64,000 nt of DNA from Archegozetes longisetosus. Taxonomy: Eukaryota; Arthropoda; Arachnida; Sarcoptiformes; Trhypochthoniidae. Positions 33,950 through 46,987 of the stretch are shown one piece after another (within the stretch, counting starts at the first letter, position 1; every line of letters starts with the position of its first letter). Made by a program: the position numbers and the translations under genes. The stretch spans positions 10,428,001-10,492,000 of the forward strand of contig JAEMBT020000005.1 of NCBI GenBank assembly GCA_018873245.2, given 5' to 3'. Below the pieces are notes generated by a model, which was not told the DNA's origin, searched no databases, and was given only the letters and a program-made list of their open reading frames with translations.

Positions 33950-36900
33950 ATTTGCAATGTCTCGTATTATAGAAGGTGCAATATTCAATACTTGAGATGG
34001 GTTTGCAGAAGAATATTAGACATACCGCGATTCCAATAGCTGCCCAATTTTTGTAATAGGAGATTCGTAAGGTTAAGAAGGAAAATCTCCGTCGTCCAAA
34101 TTCTAAGTTACCCTTAGAGATAGGTTATTATTTCTGTGAGTTTATTTGTGCACATAGTGGTTCTTATGAGTTATAGTCTTCAGGTGAAAGACCGAAGCAG
34201 AAAACTCAGAAGCTTAGCTATCCAGCTAAGCTGCGCGTAGGTTTCGACCGAAGGAAAGAAAAGTTCGTAATCAGGTACTTTGTTTCTTCACATGAAGAGA
34301 ATAACTCTATTCAAGGGTTGGATTCGATGTCTTATAAATGTTATTGTTTTAACAGAGGTTTTCGTGATCTAGATCATAAAATTCCAAGATTAGTTTCTGC
34401 TAGTTGAGGGCTAAACAGTTTGGGAATTTTCAAGAGAACGGGAGATGGATGTAAAGGAGAAGGCTCGTTTATTTGTTGAACACGACGTCAAGCTTTCGAG
34501 GGTTAAGGATTTTCTTAAGAAAAGTGCCGATATTGTTACTATTAGTAAGAATATTCATAACCAGAGAACAAAAGTTAGTATTTCTTCTGATTTATGGTCA
34601 CTTGAAGATTATAGATTTCTTTTAGCCTTAGACAGGGATGTTAAAGCTGATATAGGTATGGTTGTAGATACAATGATTGTTGATGATGAGATTAAATTAG
34701 TTATCTTTCAATTTTCCTGGCAGAGGGTTTCTTCGAGAGCTATCGCGAGCCTCTAGTAATAGATGCAACTTATTTTTTAGTGAACAGAAAGATACCTTAG
34801 TATGTTGCTTTAGTCGTTGATGGAATGAATAATTCTGTTCCTGTTGCATTCTGTTTGGTAGTGAATGAGACTAAAGAAATTGTAGATTATTTTGTTAAGT
34901 GTTTTGTAGAGCACAATGAGAGTACTTGTTCTGTACAATCATTCATGACCGACAAGGATTTTATGGAAATTGAGGTTTTATCAAAGTACTTTCCTTCTGC
35001 TTCACATGAGTTATATCTCTTTCATGCTTTAAAAAATTTTTTAACTAGTCCAAAATTCCAATGTCCCAAAGTTTCAGTCAGATGAGACCGAAAGGTTGTT
35101 GGAGGCTATAGTTTATTCTTACAAATTAAGTTCTTTCAAGGAAAAGTTCGAGGACTTTAAGGCAAAGTTTTCAAAGTATAACGTGTTCGATGGTTTCATG
35201 AGAAGATGGCATCCAATTAAGTTGTGGTCTATGTTTTCTAGGGTTCGTGCATTTAATTTAGGAGATATAACTAACAATCAATTAGAATCTTTTAATCAGA
35301 AACTTAAGTTAATTACTAAGCGACATTTTCCTCTAGATGTTTTCTATACGGATTATAAGTTGTACTTAAGTAACATATGGGACAGGATCTATTTGTTGTC
35401 ATTCAATCAGCGTTTCAAGCTCGATAAAATTTTCAGTTCAGTTCTAGGTGACGTTGTTTCACAGTTTTGTAGTATAGCTACTTCCTTTGCTTGCAATAAA
35501 ATTCTTAATTAACTTTCAGAAGGTCTTTCTGCTACTAGTGTTAATCGACTTGATTCGGAGAGGCTTTTGGTTAAGATTAATAATCAACGAGATTCGATTA
35601 CTAATACTAAGTCTTGTGATCGTAGTTTGTTTATGGTGAGAAATCTTCCATGTCGTCATATATTTTCTGTTAGGAACTACTTGGGTTAGAATTTATTTGG
35701 AGTCTTTGATTACAATACGTTGGCAGAGGGCTTATTAGAACGAAACTCTCAAAAAATCGACTTCCGTAAAAGGTATAGGTTCTGTTATAGTTGAAAAAAT
35801 AAATAAGTTTAGCTCAGTATTATCTGAAGGGGAGAAATATTCAGAAGCTAGGTATGTATGTAACCGTTTTGCTTAGATTTTGAAAATCTCAGGAACTAAT
35901 GTCTTCAAAGAAAGGTTACAAATTTTGAAAAAACTCGGGATTGAATAGTTGGCTAACAAGGGAGCAGATAAGGAAAAGAAGAAATCGAGCGAAGACTTTT
36001 CGTTGTTGAACAATGCTGGTGAAGAAGGCTTAGATAGTTCTGGTGACTTGAATGAGGTTTTTGGGGAAGACCAAGTGGAAATAATTGAAGCAAAACTTCC
36101 GGATGCTTCTAAAGTCTGAGCTAGGCCTAAGAGTACAACAACTACTGCAGCAGGAAGAAAACGTGTTGCATCAAAACCTTTAGAAAGAGAGCGAAATAGG
36201 TCCTTAAGTGTTATGTAATTAGAGGATTGGGTTGAAATTTGTTCTGAAGTTCGATTAAAACTTATTCATAAGGAAATTTTAGAAGGAACGGTTGGTTAGA
36301 TTCTCCTTTAGTTTATGCTGGAATGTATATGCTTCGTCAAGATTCTCATAACAAAGGGTTGCAAAGAGCAACGATGTCTGTTTAATTCACCTTCATTTTT
36401 TTCTTGTACTGGTTTCTTTGTCCAGATTTGTCACGTTAATGGAAATCATTGGAATGTAGTTTCGGGTAGGATTGAAGATGAAGTCCTTGTCGTTAATGTT
36501 TTTGACTCCTTATTTAATGATGTACATCAGGATAAAATTCCCATTGTGAGCAGTTTGAATAGAAATTTAATCTATACTTCAAAGATAGAGGTTAGGTTTC
36601 ATAATGTAGTGAAACAGAAATATGGAAATGATTGTGGTTTGTATGCAATTGCTTTTGCAAAGTTGATTTGTTCCAATAGAAATCCATCTGAGGTCGAATT
36701 CACCCTTCTACTCTTCGTAGTCATCTTAGAGACTCCTTAGTTAATCCGAACGTGGAACTTAAGGACTTTCCATTCGTTAGAAGAGGCTTATTTCAGACTC
36801 TAAAAGTTAGTTTTTATGATAAGGTCTATTGTTATTGTCGTAAAAAGGACGATGGGAAACAGATGATTGAATGTACTTCATGTTCGGAATGGTTTCATCG

Positions 36901-37020
36901 CAGATGATTGTTAGAGAATGAGGTCAATATTAAAGGAATTAGAAATAGAGAATTCAATTGTATGTGTTACTTGTCGTATTTGGATGTAATCGAAATTGAA
37001 TGATTTCAACAGTTTATGTA
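33950..37020 (+). mobile_element. MULE remnant with SWIM, ULP1-like and PHD segments
   Basis: Successive plus-strand frames read as one decayed polyprotein. 34130-34380 is a FAR1-like DNA-binding part (CEFICAHSGSYES, KLRVGFDRRKEKFVIRY). 34445-35085 is the MULE transposase core (VIFQFSWQR, VIDATYF-like text, MTDKDFMEIEVL, YLFHALKNFL). 35096-35512 includes TNNQLESFNQKLKLI. 35600-35690 is a SWIM-like zinc segment (LPCRHIFSVRNYLG). 36315-36735 is a C48/ULP1-like cysteine-protease core with His in NGNHWNVVSG, Asp in VNVFDSLF and Gln...Cys in QKYGNDCGLYAIAFA. 36826-36905 is a PHD-finger start (VYCYCRKKDDGKQMIECTSC, then EWFHRR followed by a stop where the next Cys belongs). Stops between blocks make it non-coding today. 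The outer ends were not found. Confidence 0.72.
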
Positions 37021-38496
37021 AGTAGTGACCAAGATGCTGATACCTGGAGGTTTCCCTTCGAGAGGTCGCGGTCATATTTTCCAACCCAAAAGGTTACAAT
37101 CTCCAATTTATGCTAGATTATAACTTAAGTGCCCACTGCCAACTTGTCGTGGTAGGTTGGCTTGCCTCAGAGGTGCCAACGGCAGGGGAACGAATTCTTT
37201 TAACAGGTTATTAGTGGGTTCAATTTTATTTGAATTGAAACATTAAATATAATTACTTTCAATTTGTATGAATTTTCAATTAGTTTCGACGTACATTCTT
37301 GTTATAAATAGTAAAAAATCAAATAAAAACATGTTAATAACTAAATCTGTGCATTGAAGATCGACTTTTAGAGTGGTTAATAACTTCTTCATGTCAGGTG
37401 GTTAGCCTTTTCAATACGCCGCTTCGAATATGACATGACATGCTATTCATGCATAAAAATAATATTGAAATCGGTCATTACATGGTCTCGAACCTTCCTT
37501 ATCAGTTTTTTCATTATATTGTGTGTAATGATTAGGAATAGAGTAATTTAAATTTTGTTTAAAGTTTAAACTAAGCGCCATACATGCTGTACACACTGTT
37601 AAGATAATTGCACATGCGCACTTCTTTGTACGTACAAATAGCTTTGAGTCTATTTCTACGTACATGTATGTACAAATAGATACTCCGAAATAATTAATTT
37701 TAGTGAGAAACTGATAACGCATTATTTGAAGGTAGACATGGCAATGGTCTCTTTCCTTTTGATGTTGTTTAGGAATATTGATGATTTAAATATTCCATTG
37801 TGTAGTTCAGCTTTTATATTACTTGCAAAAAGATAGGCTCACGAAAAGGTTATAAACTTCACTATTCTTGTTTTTTTTAATTTATTGATGAAGAAATTGA
37901 GAAAAGTACAGTTCATATCTTTGAATGCAAAAGAGAAACTTCTCTCAGTTTCTTCATAAATTCTCTTTCTTCAACTAGAAACTACTTTTTCATAAATTTA
38001 TTCCAATTATCTTCTATCAATGAACTTTTCTTCGAAATTATAACTTTATTCTCAGATTTTTTTCTAAGTCCTATAAAAAGTGATAAGCTTTTACAAGTTC
38101 GAAGAAAAGTTTCAGTATTTTTATAGTTTATGAATAGATGACGATTCATTAGCTAATAAAAATTTGATTTGGTTATAAACTCGATTCCATCTAAATAAAT
38201 AATGCTTTCACATAAAAAGCTTCAACGTGAAAGGGGAGAACTATATTACCTGTAATAGTTTTACGACATATATTGCTATATTTACATAATTATCTTAGTT
38301 TTCTCTTAAAAAGTATATTATATCATACCAATTGTTTATTCTTAACTCAAGTTTACTGACAGAAAGATAGATGAACATCTTATTGTGAAAAAGTTTACTT
38401 AAAAAGATTTTAAATAATTAAAAACTATAAAAGTAAAATTAATTTAATTGAAATTCCTACTAGTTATTTGGATCGCTCTAATTTCATATAACCATA
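37021..38496. other. Intergenic, possible MULE tail then AT-rich
   Basis: 37040-37210 is GC-richer and has an Arg/Gly-rich, Cys-containing frame (GGFPSRGRGHIFQPKRLQ) that may be the eroded end of the preceding element. Beyond it I see nothing recognisable. Confidence 0.35.
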
Positions 38497-39225
38497 ATGT
38501 TTATTCTCAAGACTTCAGTTTTAATGTTTTTAGTAACAGTATTCGATTGTGATGCTTTTGGTAAGTACTCTATTTTTTACTAGTCTACAAAAAAAGTTTT
38601 GAATCTTTCAATCATATGCGAAGCTGTTAGAAAGATTTTGGCAAATGAGAGCCCGATAGAGAACCTGACATCTGAAAACTCATCAGAAATATCAAACACT
38701 GATTCGTTTACTAAAGTTACAACAACAAATTTGGATGATACTACAATTTGTTTAGAAAATTCGAGAGCAGAATGTGATTATAAGACAACTACTGAACATT
38801 CTATTGAACAATCTACTGAACAGACAATTACTGAGACAGATGAGATTACATCTCTTCCGATGTCGCCTGAAACGACAACCGAGGAAGCGAACACGGATAT
38901 AGTCACCACTGTTTCCTCCTCACTTCAAACTGGGTCTGAGTTTACGACAGAAATTCCTGAAAATCCTACTTCTGAACTAACTTGTGGTGGTAATAATTGT
39001 TTAACTCTTGAAACACAATCAACAACAGATGGATTTATTGATTCGAGTACACAAGAAATTTCAATTACTAATGATTCTACATCAGATGAAAGTTCGTCAA
39101 CAGAGCCCACAACTACAGTGGGTGTATCACCTGAAAGGAATGGTTCGATTAATCTGACTTATGGAATACATTGCTTTTCAATATTTTTACTAACAACAAT
39201 TTTCAATTTATTTAAATTTAATTGA
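38497..39225 (+). CDS. Secreted or GPI-anchored Ser/Thr-rich mucin-like protein
   Basis: Two exons, 38497-38560 and probably 38624-39225, joined in phase 1 across a 63-bp intron (donor G|GTAAGTAC) to about 221 aa. Exon 1 is a signal peptide (MFILKTSVLMFLVTVFDC). Exon 2 is dominated by Thr, Ser and Glu (for example TTEHSIEQSTEQTITETDE), with several N-x-S/T sites and two pairs of Cys. It ends in a hydrophobic tail (YGIHCFSIFLLTTIF) after an NGS triplet, which looks like a GPI-attachment signal or a membrane anchor. Expected role: heavily O-glycosylated surface or gut-lining protein. No family assigned. The acceptor choice is uncertain; an alternative acceptor would change only a few residues. 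Confidence 0.65.
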
Positions 39226-40739
39226 CTAATTGATTTAATTCACTAAAACTTAACAAGAGTTTGAATTCTTAATTAATATTTAAATAACCATATTTATTGT
39301 AAGAAATTTTTGCAGAATAATAATGATTTTTCATATTCACCGCGAAAACACTTAAGTTTAAGAAATACTATTATCTGCTCTGAAAAAGAGCAAATAAAAG
39401 GGAGTATTGATTGTGTCTTTACTTGTTAAAATTTGATCAAAAGTTATAACTGAAATTTGTCCATAAAATGTTGGATAACTTTTGTTTAAAATGACTGAAT
39501 AACTTAACAATTAAATAACATAAATATGATAACAATTGTCCAAAATAAAGTAAAACCCGGATAAAGCAATAAAAGTTTTTATGTTTCTTACTTTAGTCAC
39601 AAGTAAGGTCAGTTGCTCATACTGAGAATTATGTTTATCAAAGCCAAATTTCATTAGTCTAATGCAAAGAGTTTAATGTTTACAAAAAATAGCGCTTTTA
39701 AAGGAGATGAAGTTGTCGAAAAAATGTCCTCAATACGCCAACGATAGTCGCATTGATCCTTTTAATAAAGTCTATCAGTCAATTCTTTTTTATTAATATC
39801 ACAAGAATTAGTTACCAAAAATGTTCGAAAATAAAAAATGTTTCTTTTATTGAGAAGACCATTCTTGTGTTATGCTAGAGATTCCTGGAATAATCATTTT
39901 AGCTATTTATAACCTATATATTTATTAATTTTATTTAATTGCTAAAGACACGATTTAAGATTTAAAATAAAATTTTATTACTTAAGTTTTATAAAGAAAA
40001 ATATGATTAATATATGAAAAAACAATTGAATATATCAGTAAATTAAAAGATAACGCAAAATTCAAACTAGATTAATTCTTATAACAACTATTCTTATAAT
40101 ATCATACTCTAAGTTTTATCTAAAGAGAATAAAAAAATTGGTACAATCTCTCAACAGATCTTTTCTATTCCGTGACTACATGTTCACTCCCCTATTTTCT
40201 CTCAAACATTTGCTTATATTCCTTTCTTTTGCTCTCGATTTTCTCACATTCCTTTTTTAGAGACATTAAATCCCTATTGAAATAACATATTATATATCAT
40301 AAAAATATATTAACTTGTAATAGGAAACTAAACTTGTATATAGATGTTTTACATAATATAATACTTATAAGAAGTTTCTATAACTTGTTTAAACTAGAAT
40401 AATTAAAATAACTTCATCTTCATACTATAAAAACTCAAATTATGAGTCAGCTCATAATACTTAATATAACGTTTGCTTTTAATCTTAAACATTATGACTG
40501 GTAGATGAACTTCATCTACTTCAAACTTGATTCATGTTTCATCTAATAAATGTGTAATATTAGAGAAAAATTGTACTCAAGATTTAAGTTAGTTTATTTT
40601 AGACAAATTTTACTAGTGTGTGGATACAGAATTTGGTAAAAATTTAATTAAATTATAATTTAATTTTTATAACTGTGGTCTTAGCAAAATTTATAAATTA
40701 ATCCATGTATAATCTAAGGTTTAAAGTGAAATAAATTAA
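39226..40739. other. Intergenic, nothing recognised
   Basis: Strongly AT-rich; no gene or transposon end supported. Confidence 0.4.
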
Positions 40740-41460
40740 TTACTGATAGTACCCCGTGATTAGCAGCGGCACGGACTTTAGTTCCGACTTTGTTCATGAA
40801 GCTTCGGATAAACTCTGATCGCGCTTATTGAAATTCCCTTTTAATTTTTCTAAAAATTCTTCAGTCGATTTTCCTGTTCGTCCTTTTAAATACAAACTAT
40901 ATTTCAAAATAAACCAAATTTTTTCAATTGGGCAAAGTTGTGGTACTGCTAGGTTTGCTTCCTTAGGTATTATTTATATGCCTAAGCGTTCAAACCAAGC
41001 GATTGAGGCCTGAGAGTAATGCGAGGACGCCAAGTTCGACCAGAATACGCAATTATTATCTTTATGATAAGTGTTGATAACTGATCTCTTGTTTATATAT
41101 TCTTTAATATAAACTTTTGAATTAGTTACATTACCCTATGGAACAATATATAGCTTAGATATTCAGCGTCTATTAACAGCTAGCTAGACCGATACTTTAT
41201 TCGGGTATTTATCAATAAATCGACATTTCACGTGTTCATAAACTTCTAAACCTTCATATTCGTAATAAAAATCATTTTGATTTCCTTTTGAATTGTCGAA
41301 AGTAAAATAGCTTTCGTCATCCATAATGACTTCAATATTAGTCGGTGGTTTTAATAACCCTTTCCTTAATTTGTTGAGAAGTTTTTTGTCTTATTCTCTA
41401 GTTTACATTTGTTTTTGGGCTCTTTATCGTCCTGTATGTCGTTTCAGTTACTTATTAAAA
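40740..41460 (-). mobile_element. IS630/Tc-type transposase remnant
   Basis: Read on the minus strand: VIMDDESYFTFDNSKGNQND (first catalytic Asp region), then HVKCRFIDKYPNKVSV, then NCVFWSNLASSHYSQA where active relatives have WPDLA, then VPQLCPIEKIWFILKY (Glu region), and a tail ending NKVGTKVRAAANHG. Stops and frameshifts separate these. Confidence 0.65.
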
Positions 41461-41491
41461 AACAGATTTTCAAAAGAGCACAACTTCTATA

Positions 41492-41821
41492 TCACTGGCG
41501 ATCAGCATTTTTAACTATATTTTTTATGACATGACATGCTGTCAAAATATTTTTGGAATCAGAATCCCAACTATTGATCGGTTCCTTCTTAAGTCCAAGC
41601 TTTGAGATTGAATCACTGGACCAGTCGTTTTTATGCACCATTCGTTTGATTTGTGCCCATGAATCTTCACTTAGTCTCAATTGTGAAACATCTGGCGGAT
41701 TCATATCTTTGGAAACAAATTTCACATTGTGTTCATTAAACGTTTCGAGAGTTTCATTTGCATAATAACTGCAAGCCAAGTCAGGCCAAAAAATAATTAT
41801 TGTCCGAATTTTATCTCGCAA
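41492..41821 (-). mobile_element. Second IS630/Tc-type transposase C-terminal piece
   Basis: A 109-codon open frame (FWPDLACSYYANETLETF, DMNPPDVSQLRLSEDSWAQI) covers the same part of the protein as the neighbouring remnant, so at least two copies are stacked here. Pro-Asp is kept in WPDLA but the Glu region is altered (RLSEDSW). Confidence 0.6.
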
Positions 41822-41909
41822 AAAGGCACTAAACGTTTAATTATACGATACTTAGAATAAGTTTTAGCATCTATTACACTCCGAGATCGCATAAAGAACT
41901 TCCGTCAAC

Positions 41910-42146
41910 CAGTGCCGTAACCACATATGGGACTAAGGGGGCTATAGCCCCACCAGAGATTTTCAGGAAATTGTGTGTAAATATGTTTGAGTAGTGAAAC
42001 AATCGATTAGTTGACAATCTTTTAAAACCATGAAAAACTAGAATACTTTTCAAACACCTTACTGTAGTAAACGCCATAAAACCTTTTCACTATGAGTAAA
42101 AACCTAGTCTCAGCCCTACCAGAGCTCAAACCTGGTTACGGTACTG
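41910..42146. mobile_element. hAT MITE (CAGTGCCGTAACCA ends)
   Basis: The 237-bp insert has inverted ends CAGTGCCGTAACCA / TGGTTACGGTACTG (one mismatch) and 8-bp duplications CCGTCAAC (41902-41909) and CCGTTAAC (42147-42154), which differ at one base. It is inserted in the minus-strand IS630-type remnant. Confidence 0.8.
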
Positions 42147-42154
42147 CCGTTAAC

Positions 42155-42360
42155 GAACACTACAAGGTTTTCGATCTTGTTCTTGGGTACTTTTAGCGCT
42201 TTCAGTCTTTGACCTTTGGCCCTTTTAAACGAGGAATTATTGTCCACTCTTTCGATAACCCGATATGTAGTACTTTTGCCAATACCCATTGATTTAAAAT
42301 GATTAAAAGTGAATGATTTGCCCTTTTAGCTATTTGCTTTATAGAATGCACCAATTATTT
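42155..42360 (-). mobile_element. IS630/Tc-type transposase N-terminal piece
   Basis: Minus-strand fragment HFKSMGIGKSTTYRVIERVD followed by SSFKRAKGQR, the helix-turn-helix and linker typical of this transposase group. It is separated from the remainder by the MITE at 41910-42146. Confidence 0.55.
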
Positions 42361-43956
42361 TTTGTCACTTATCTTTAAGTTAAGGCCTTCTGATTTGCGA
42401 ATTACAACAAGTGCATTGACGTCTTTAGATCAGGTATACCATTATTTTAATTATGAAAATATAATTCAATCGTATTTGTTTTATAAAATAGGTATCTATA
42501 TTTTAAGCATTGGAGTAGCATTGAGTTATGCCCATCTAACTCCAGGTCCGCCCTCACATCGCAGTTATGGTCGCATGCTTAATAAGTAATTCTTTCAGAC
42601 TCCACTCAAGTTAAAGGCAAAATCAAATCTTTAAGCACGAAAGACGCTATTCCTGTAATTTATGATTAAAAATGGAAACACTCAAACAGACTAATCTTTA
42701 ACAGTATTGATAAAAGTTCAACAACTGATGTGGTTACCGTTGTAAAAACTAATGGAACAACTGGTATAACGTGCGATGTTTCCAGTGCAGCAAATGATCC
42801 TAAATCAATACAATTTAAATCCAACTTCTACTGTAGTAATCACTTTCATTTGATTGCGAGAAAATTATTAAAATAAAACGTGACCATATCTCACTCTTAA
42901 AATCCAAGATTTAGCAGGGATTTTCAAAAATGAAATTGAGCTTAGCATTCTTTGCATGAGTTGTCGAAAAATTGAGAATTTTCCTAGATCTTCCGAGAGG
43001 TTCAATCACTCTATCAATATATCTATCTATTTTGCCAGAAAGAATTCTTTAGAAGTATTTTTATGTGTTTCAAAAAGGCTAGGACTGTATTTAAACATTA
43101 AATGATAAATTTTTTGTAGTAAACTTTAAATGCAAAAAATGTATTATTAAATGACATTCGAGTCCCAATCCGATTAAATAATCACATTTGTACCGATTAA
43201 TTACCACACTTTCGATATTGATTAGGAATGATATATCGATAAAACGTAAGCTAAGCTAAGCTTATATCCAATCAATCTTGTCAACGATAGCAATAATCAA
43301 AGATTTATTGATCGAATGAAATTCATATCTTTTCGGGAAGCTAGAGATTCAGTCGCACATTTTATTAATCACAAGTGGATTGCGAGCAAATTTAACAAAA
43401 GTGTCCGTTGGGTGACAGACAAATGGAATATTGTGTCACTCAACGCTGTAATTAAGGCTCAAGGCTCTCATATACTGACTATTGAAGTAAACTTAGTTTA
43501 ATGCAATTTTATAAGTAAGATCTAAATATGAAATCAATATTGCTCTATCTCTTATAGTTTTCGCTGTGAACCCCTAGCAAATCATTATTTGGGGTCCTTT
43601 GTATGAGGTTTACTACAATGAAATCTCTAAAAGGACAAAAGTAAAGCTTCGGAGTTACCGACAAAATTTGCATTATTTATAACTAGATAAGAATAATTTT
43701 TTCAAGCATGGGTATAATACTTGAATTTCACAATTATTTAAAATCACGATATCTCAAAATATATTATGTAAATTAATCTTTCCTAGTGTGAGCCCCAGAA
43801 TGGAATTGAGTAAACGCGAAATTCTCTAAATATTATGTGAAAATGGATCTCTCCACTTGAGTAGGTTGACAGGAACACCAATACCAGCAAAGAGATCACA
43901 AAGACATTTGAAGTACTAGACTTTGTGTGAAATAGGCTTTGAGAGAGTACCCGTTA
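42361..43956. other. Intergenic, nothing recognised
   Basis: Short ORFs at 42362-42589 and 43316-43501 show no recognisable domain and are probably chance. Confidence 0.4.
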
Positions 43957-44508
43957 TTACAGTAAATGCAAATGCTATTTCACACTTAAGCATTTGCTAT
44001 TTTCGATTAATCAATTGCTATTTCCATTTAAAAGCACAATATTTTTATCAATAAATCTTATTGTTTATACCTTTACTTAAATATCGCGTCTTTGTATAAA
44101 TTTGCAAAAAATTAGTTAAATGGAAGAATCGAATCTTAATGTAGCTTCTAGTTTTTCACTAGTGCATATCAAACAATCAATCAGTATTGATTTGAGAAAA
44201 TTACAGAATTTTTAATTGTAGAAAAATTACATGTAATTAGTGGTGAACAGGTATCTGTTGTCGCGAACATATTTAATATCTAATTTTGTAAAAAATATGG
44301 GGAGATATCTAAGTAAATGTTTAAATAAAAAAGAAATCCTTTACTAAGTATTTTATTAGTTGTACTGATTCTTAACTTCATAATAAAGAAATTTTTTAGG
44401 AAAAACCAAATGCATAACTGGAAATAGAAACGCTAGCGCTATAGGTTAGAAGCTAGTCTTGAAAATAGCAAATGCTTAAGTGGCAAATAGCATTTGCATT
44501 TATTGTAA
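43957..44508. mobile_element. TIR element, about 45-bp inverted ends
   Basis: The ends are long inverted repeats with few mismatches: TTACAGTAAATGCAAATGCT inward through CTTAAGCATTTGCTATTTTC, and the complement at 44464-44508. There is no coding content. No clear target duplication was found, so the superfamily is not assigned. Confidence 0.8.
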
Positions 44509-45989
44509 GGCATCGAAGGTGAGTAGTAAGGATCGTCGTAGGCTTTTTCAGCTTGACCTAAACTACCCTAAAAGAGAAAGTCCTCTGGCCAGCCCTAGAC
44601 CACTCACAAAACCTTCATAAATAGTGAGATCCTAAGAATGGTACCTGGAAAGATAGAAAAGCTCACTGATTTGTAAAAAATCAATCGGTTGTCTGATCAA
44701 AATTTCATAAAAATGATAAATTTCAAGATGCCATTTTTGCTAACGAAGACGACTTTCAATTCTTTCGAACAATTGAGAAGCATCGGAATTGAGTACGACA
44801 TAAAATACCTGTTCTGAAACAGTCGCTGCTGGTCATTCTATGAAGCGGCATAAAAATAAGAGGCAATAGTGCGATTGCGATAGTTGAAATGTCAGTGAAT
44901 GCAAATTGATATCACGATGCATATGACGAGGTTTGGTTCCAACTATGCATGATCTCGAAAGATATAGGCTTCAACAAGACTTGATCACTCCATTTACGAC
45001 GAAATCAACGACTGACTTCTTGAAATTGAATAGAGTTCTGGTATTACCATGCATGGGTGGTAAACTTTTTCTACTTTAGTCCAATTAAAAATATTCGCCT
45101 AATGATGAAGTATAAAGGCGAAAATCCAACAAATATGGAATGAGTTATGGCAGAAATTGGTGGAATCCTTTATAAGCCTTTTTCAGGAGGATTGAATAAT
45201 GTATTGCCATCGATAGCGTAGTTACAAAATATTGATTTGAATTATTTCTAAGACTACAGCTATTCAGCTAACAAATTTATTATCCGTATTTCAAAGTGTG
45301 TTGAACTTTTAAAGTTATTTAACTGTTGTGATAAATGAAATTCGTAATCGAATCAATCAAGAAAAATTCGATTGACTTTTGTTTGATTTTTATTATCAGA
45401 CTTGACTTCATGGTTAGCAATTTTTAAACTAAGATATTTTATCTGCGTTTGTATATCACAAAAAAAATAAAATAACTTTGCTTTTGAATAGTTTCTGACC
45501 ACATAGCTGCTACGCTTCCATTGAAAACTCTGTTATTTCATTTTATATATTACAATTTCGTCTATTCGCTCTAAGAGTTTGATTTGAGTAATACCATAAA
45601 TTAAATAATCTAAAACTTATCAAACTTGGAGTTTTTTCTTTATACTTAAGGTAAAGTACAGAAAATTTCATATTACCATGTAATTGAACTGTACTGTAAT
45701 ACTGATAAAACTAAGGAATTTTGATGAAAGTATTAATCAAAATTTGGATCAAATATACACCCATTACTAATCAATAAGTCAAGTCATGAGTCCATCAGTC
45801 AATCTTAGGTTTTGTAGTGCTTGTAGTAATGCCAAGTAATGAATAAAAGTTTAAAAGCTTATTAAACGTAAAATTTTTTGCTTTCAAACTTGTTCTTGAG
45901 CCAAATTTTAGTTAAAATTTTATTGTTAGATCCCAATAATAGATGCTTTTTTCATTTATTTATAAATATGAATTATTAAGTCCATAAAA
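44509..45989. other. Intergenic, nothing recognised
   Basis: 44520-45230 is slightly GC-richer than its surroundings and could be old coding or transposon sequence, but no frame could be supported. Confidence 0.35.
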
Positions 45990-46268
45990 ATGGAGTTTTT
46001 GAATGGCATTCACTTGAGAAACGGCCAGTCAATTACTGAAATCAAAAAATATTTAATTGTGTTTTTTCTTGGAGCTGGTTATGAGAGTAATGATAATGCA
46101 AATGTGCTAAATCGAGATAAAAGATGTATCTATAAGTGGATAATTCGCTACCAAGAGACAGGTCAGATGCAAAACAAAGATAATTACAATGCGTTAAATG
46201 TTATAAATTCAATACCCAATAGACTTAGCCATATCATTGCTAATAATGGAGGGCATACTAGATATTAA
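45990..46268 (+). pseudogene. Transposase-type helix-turn-helix relic
   Basis: A 92-codon frame starting with ATG. Residues 20-60 (KKYLIVFFLGAGYES, RCIYKWIIRYQETGQMQNKD) resemble the N-terminal helix-turn-helix of Tc1/IS630 transposases, where the second helix is followed by a Trp-x-x-Arg-Tyr-x-x-Thr-Gly turn. No DDE domain follows. Weak assignment. Confidence 0.4.
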
Positions 46269-46987
46269 CTTTTTGTATGCGCAGTATTGGCAGAAAAGAT
46301 TAAGTTTGACTTTAATGGTCATTCAACCAAAAACTATTTTGAAAGCAAATAAACTTATAATCAGATTTATTTTAAACTTTCATTCATTACATGGTAATAT
46401 GAAATTTTCTGTACCTTAATGGAATTTAAATAGACGGACAGGTTCCCAGTTTAGTATTACGGTTTCTACTAGTCACATAAAATAAGATGTAAACTACAAT
46501 TTGCAGAGAATATACAAATTTTTGATTATATTCTGATTTCATTTCTCATTTTAAGTGCTCCTGAATCAAAAACTATAAAACAAGTTTAAAATTAATAAAA
46601 TTTCTTAACACGTATTAGGAACTTTCAAAGAAAATAATTTTAGTCTCAACCCAAGGTTAATCAACAAGTTTTACAGCTTAAATCATCAGGTTTTGCGTAT
46701 TCTTACTTTGAAAAACTTAAAACTATGCAGTAAATAAGGGAAAGTTTGAGGGAACTAAGTTTAAAAATAGAAAGTTAAGAGGAAAGCAAAATCAAATGAA
46801 TTTCAGTCTTACAGTAATTAAATAGTCAATAACAGATCCGTGGTATAAAAAAGCATTTCAAGGGTTATTTTATTTTTGCGTTTCTCTTGAATATCATATC
46901 ATATATAAAGTGTGAGACAAGAGCTTCAACTGTTTATTAGGAAAAGAGTCATAAAATCATTAAAAGGTATTATTTTGTGCTCTGAAA
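46269..46987. other. Intergenic, upstream of secreted repeat protein
   Basis: AT-rich; no promoter motif called. Confidence 0.35.
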
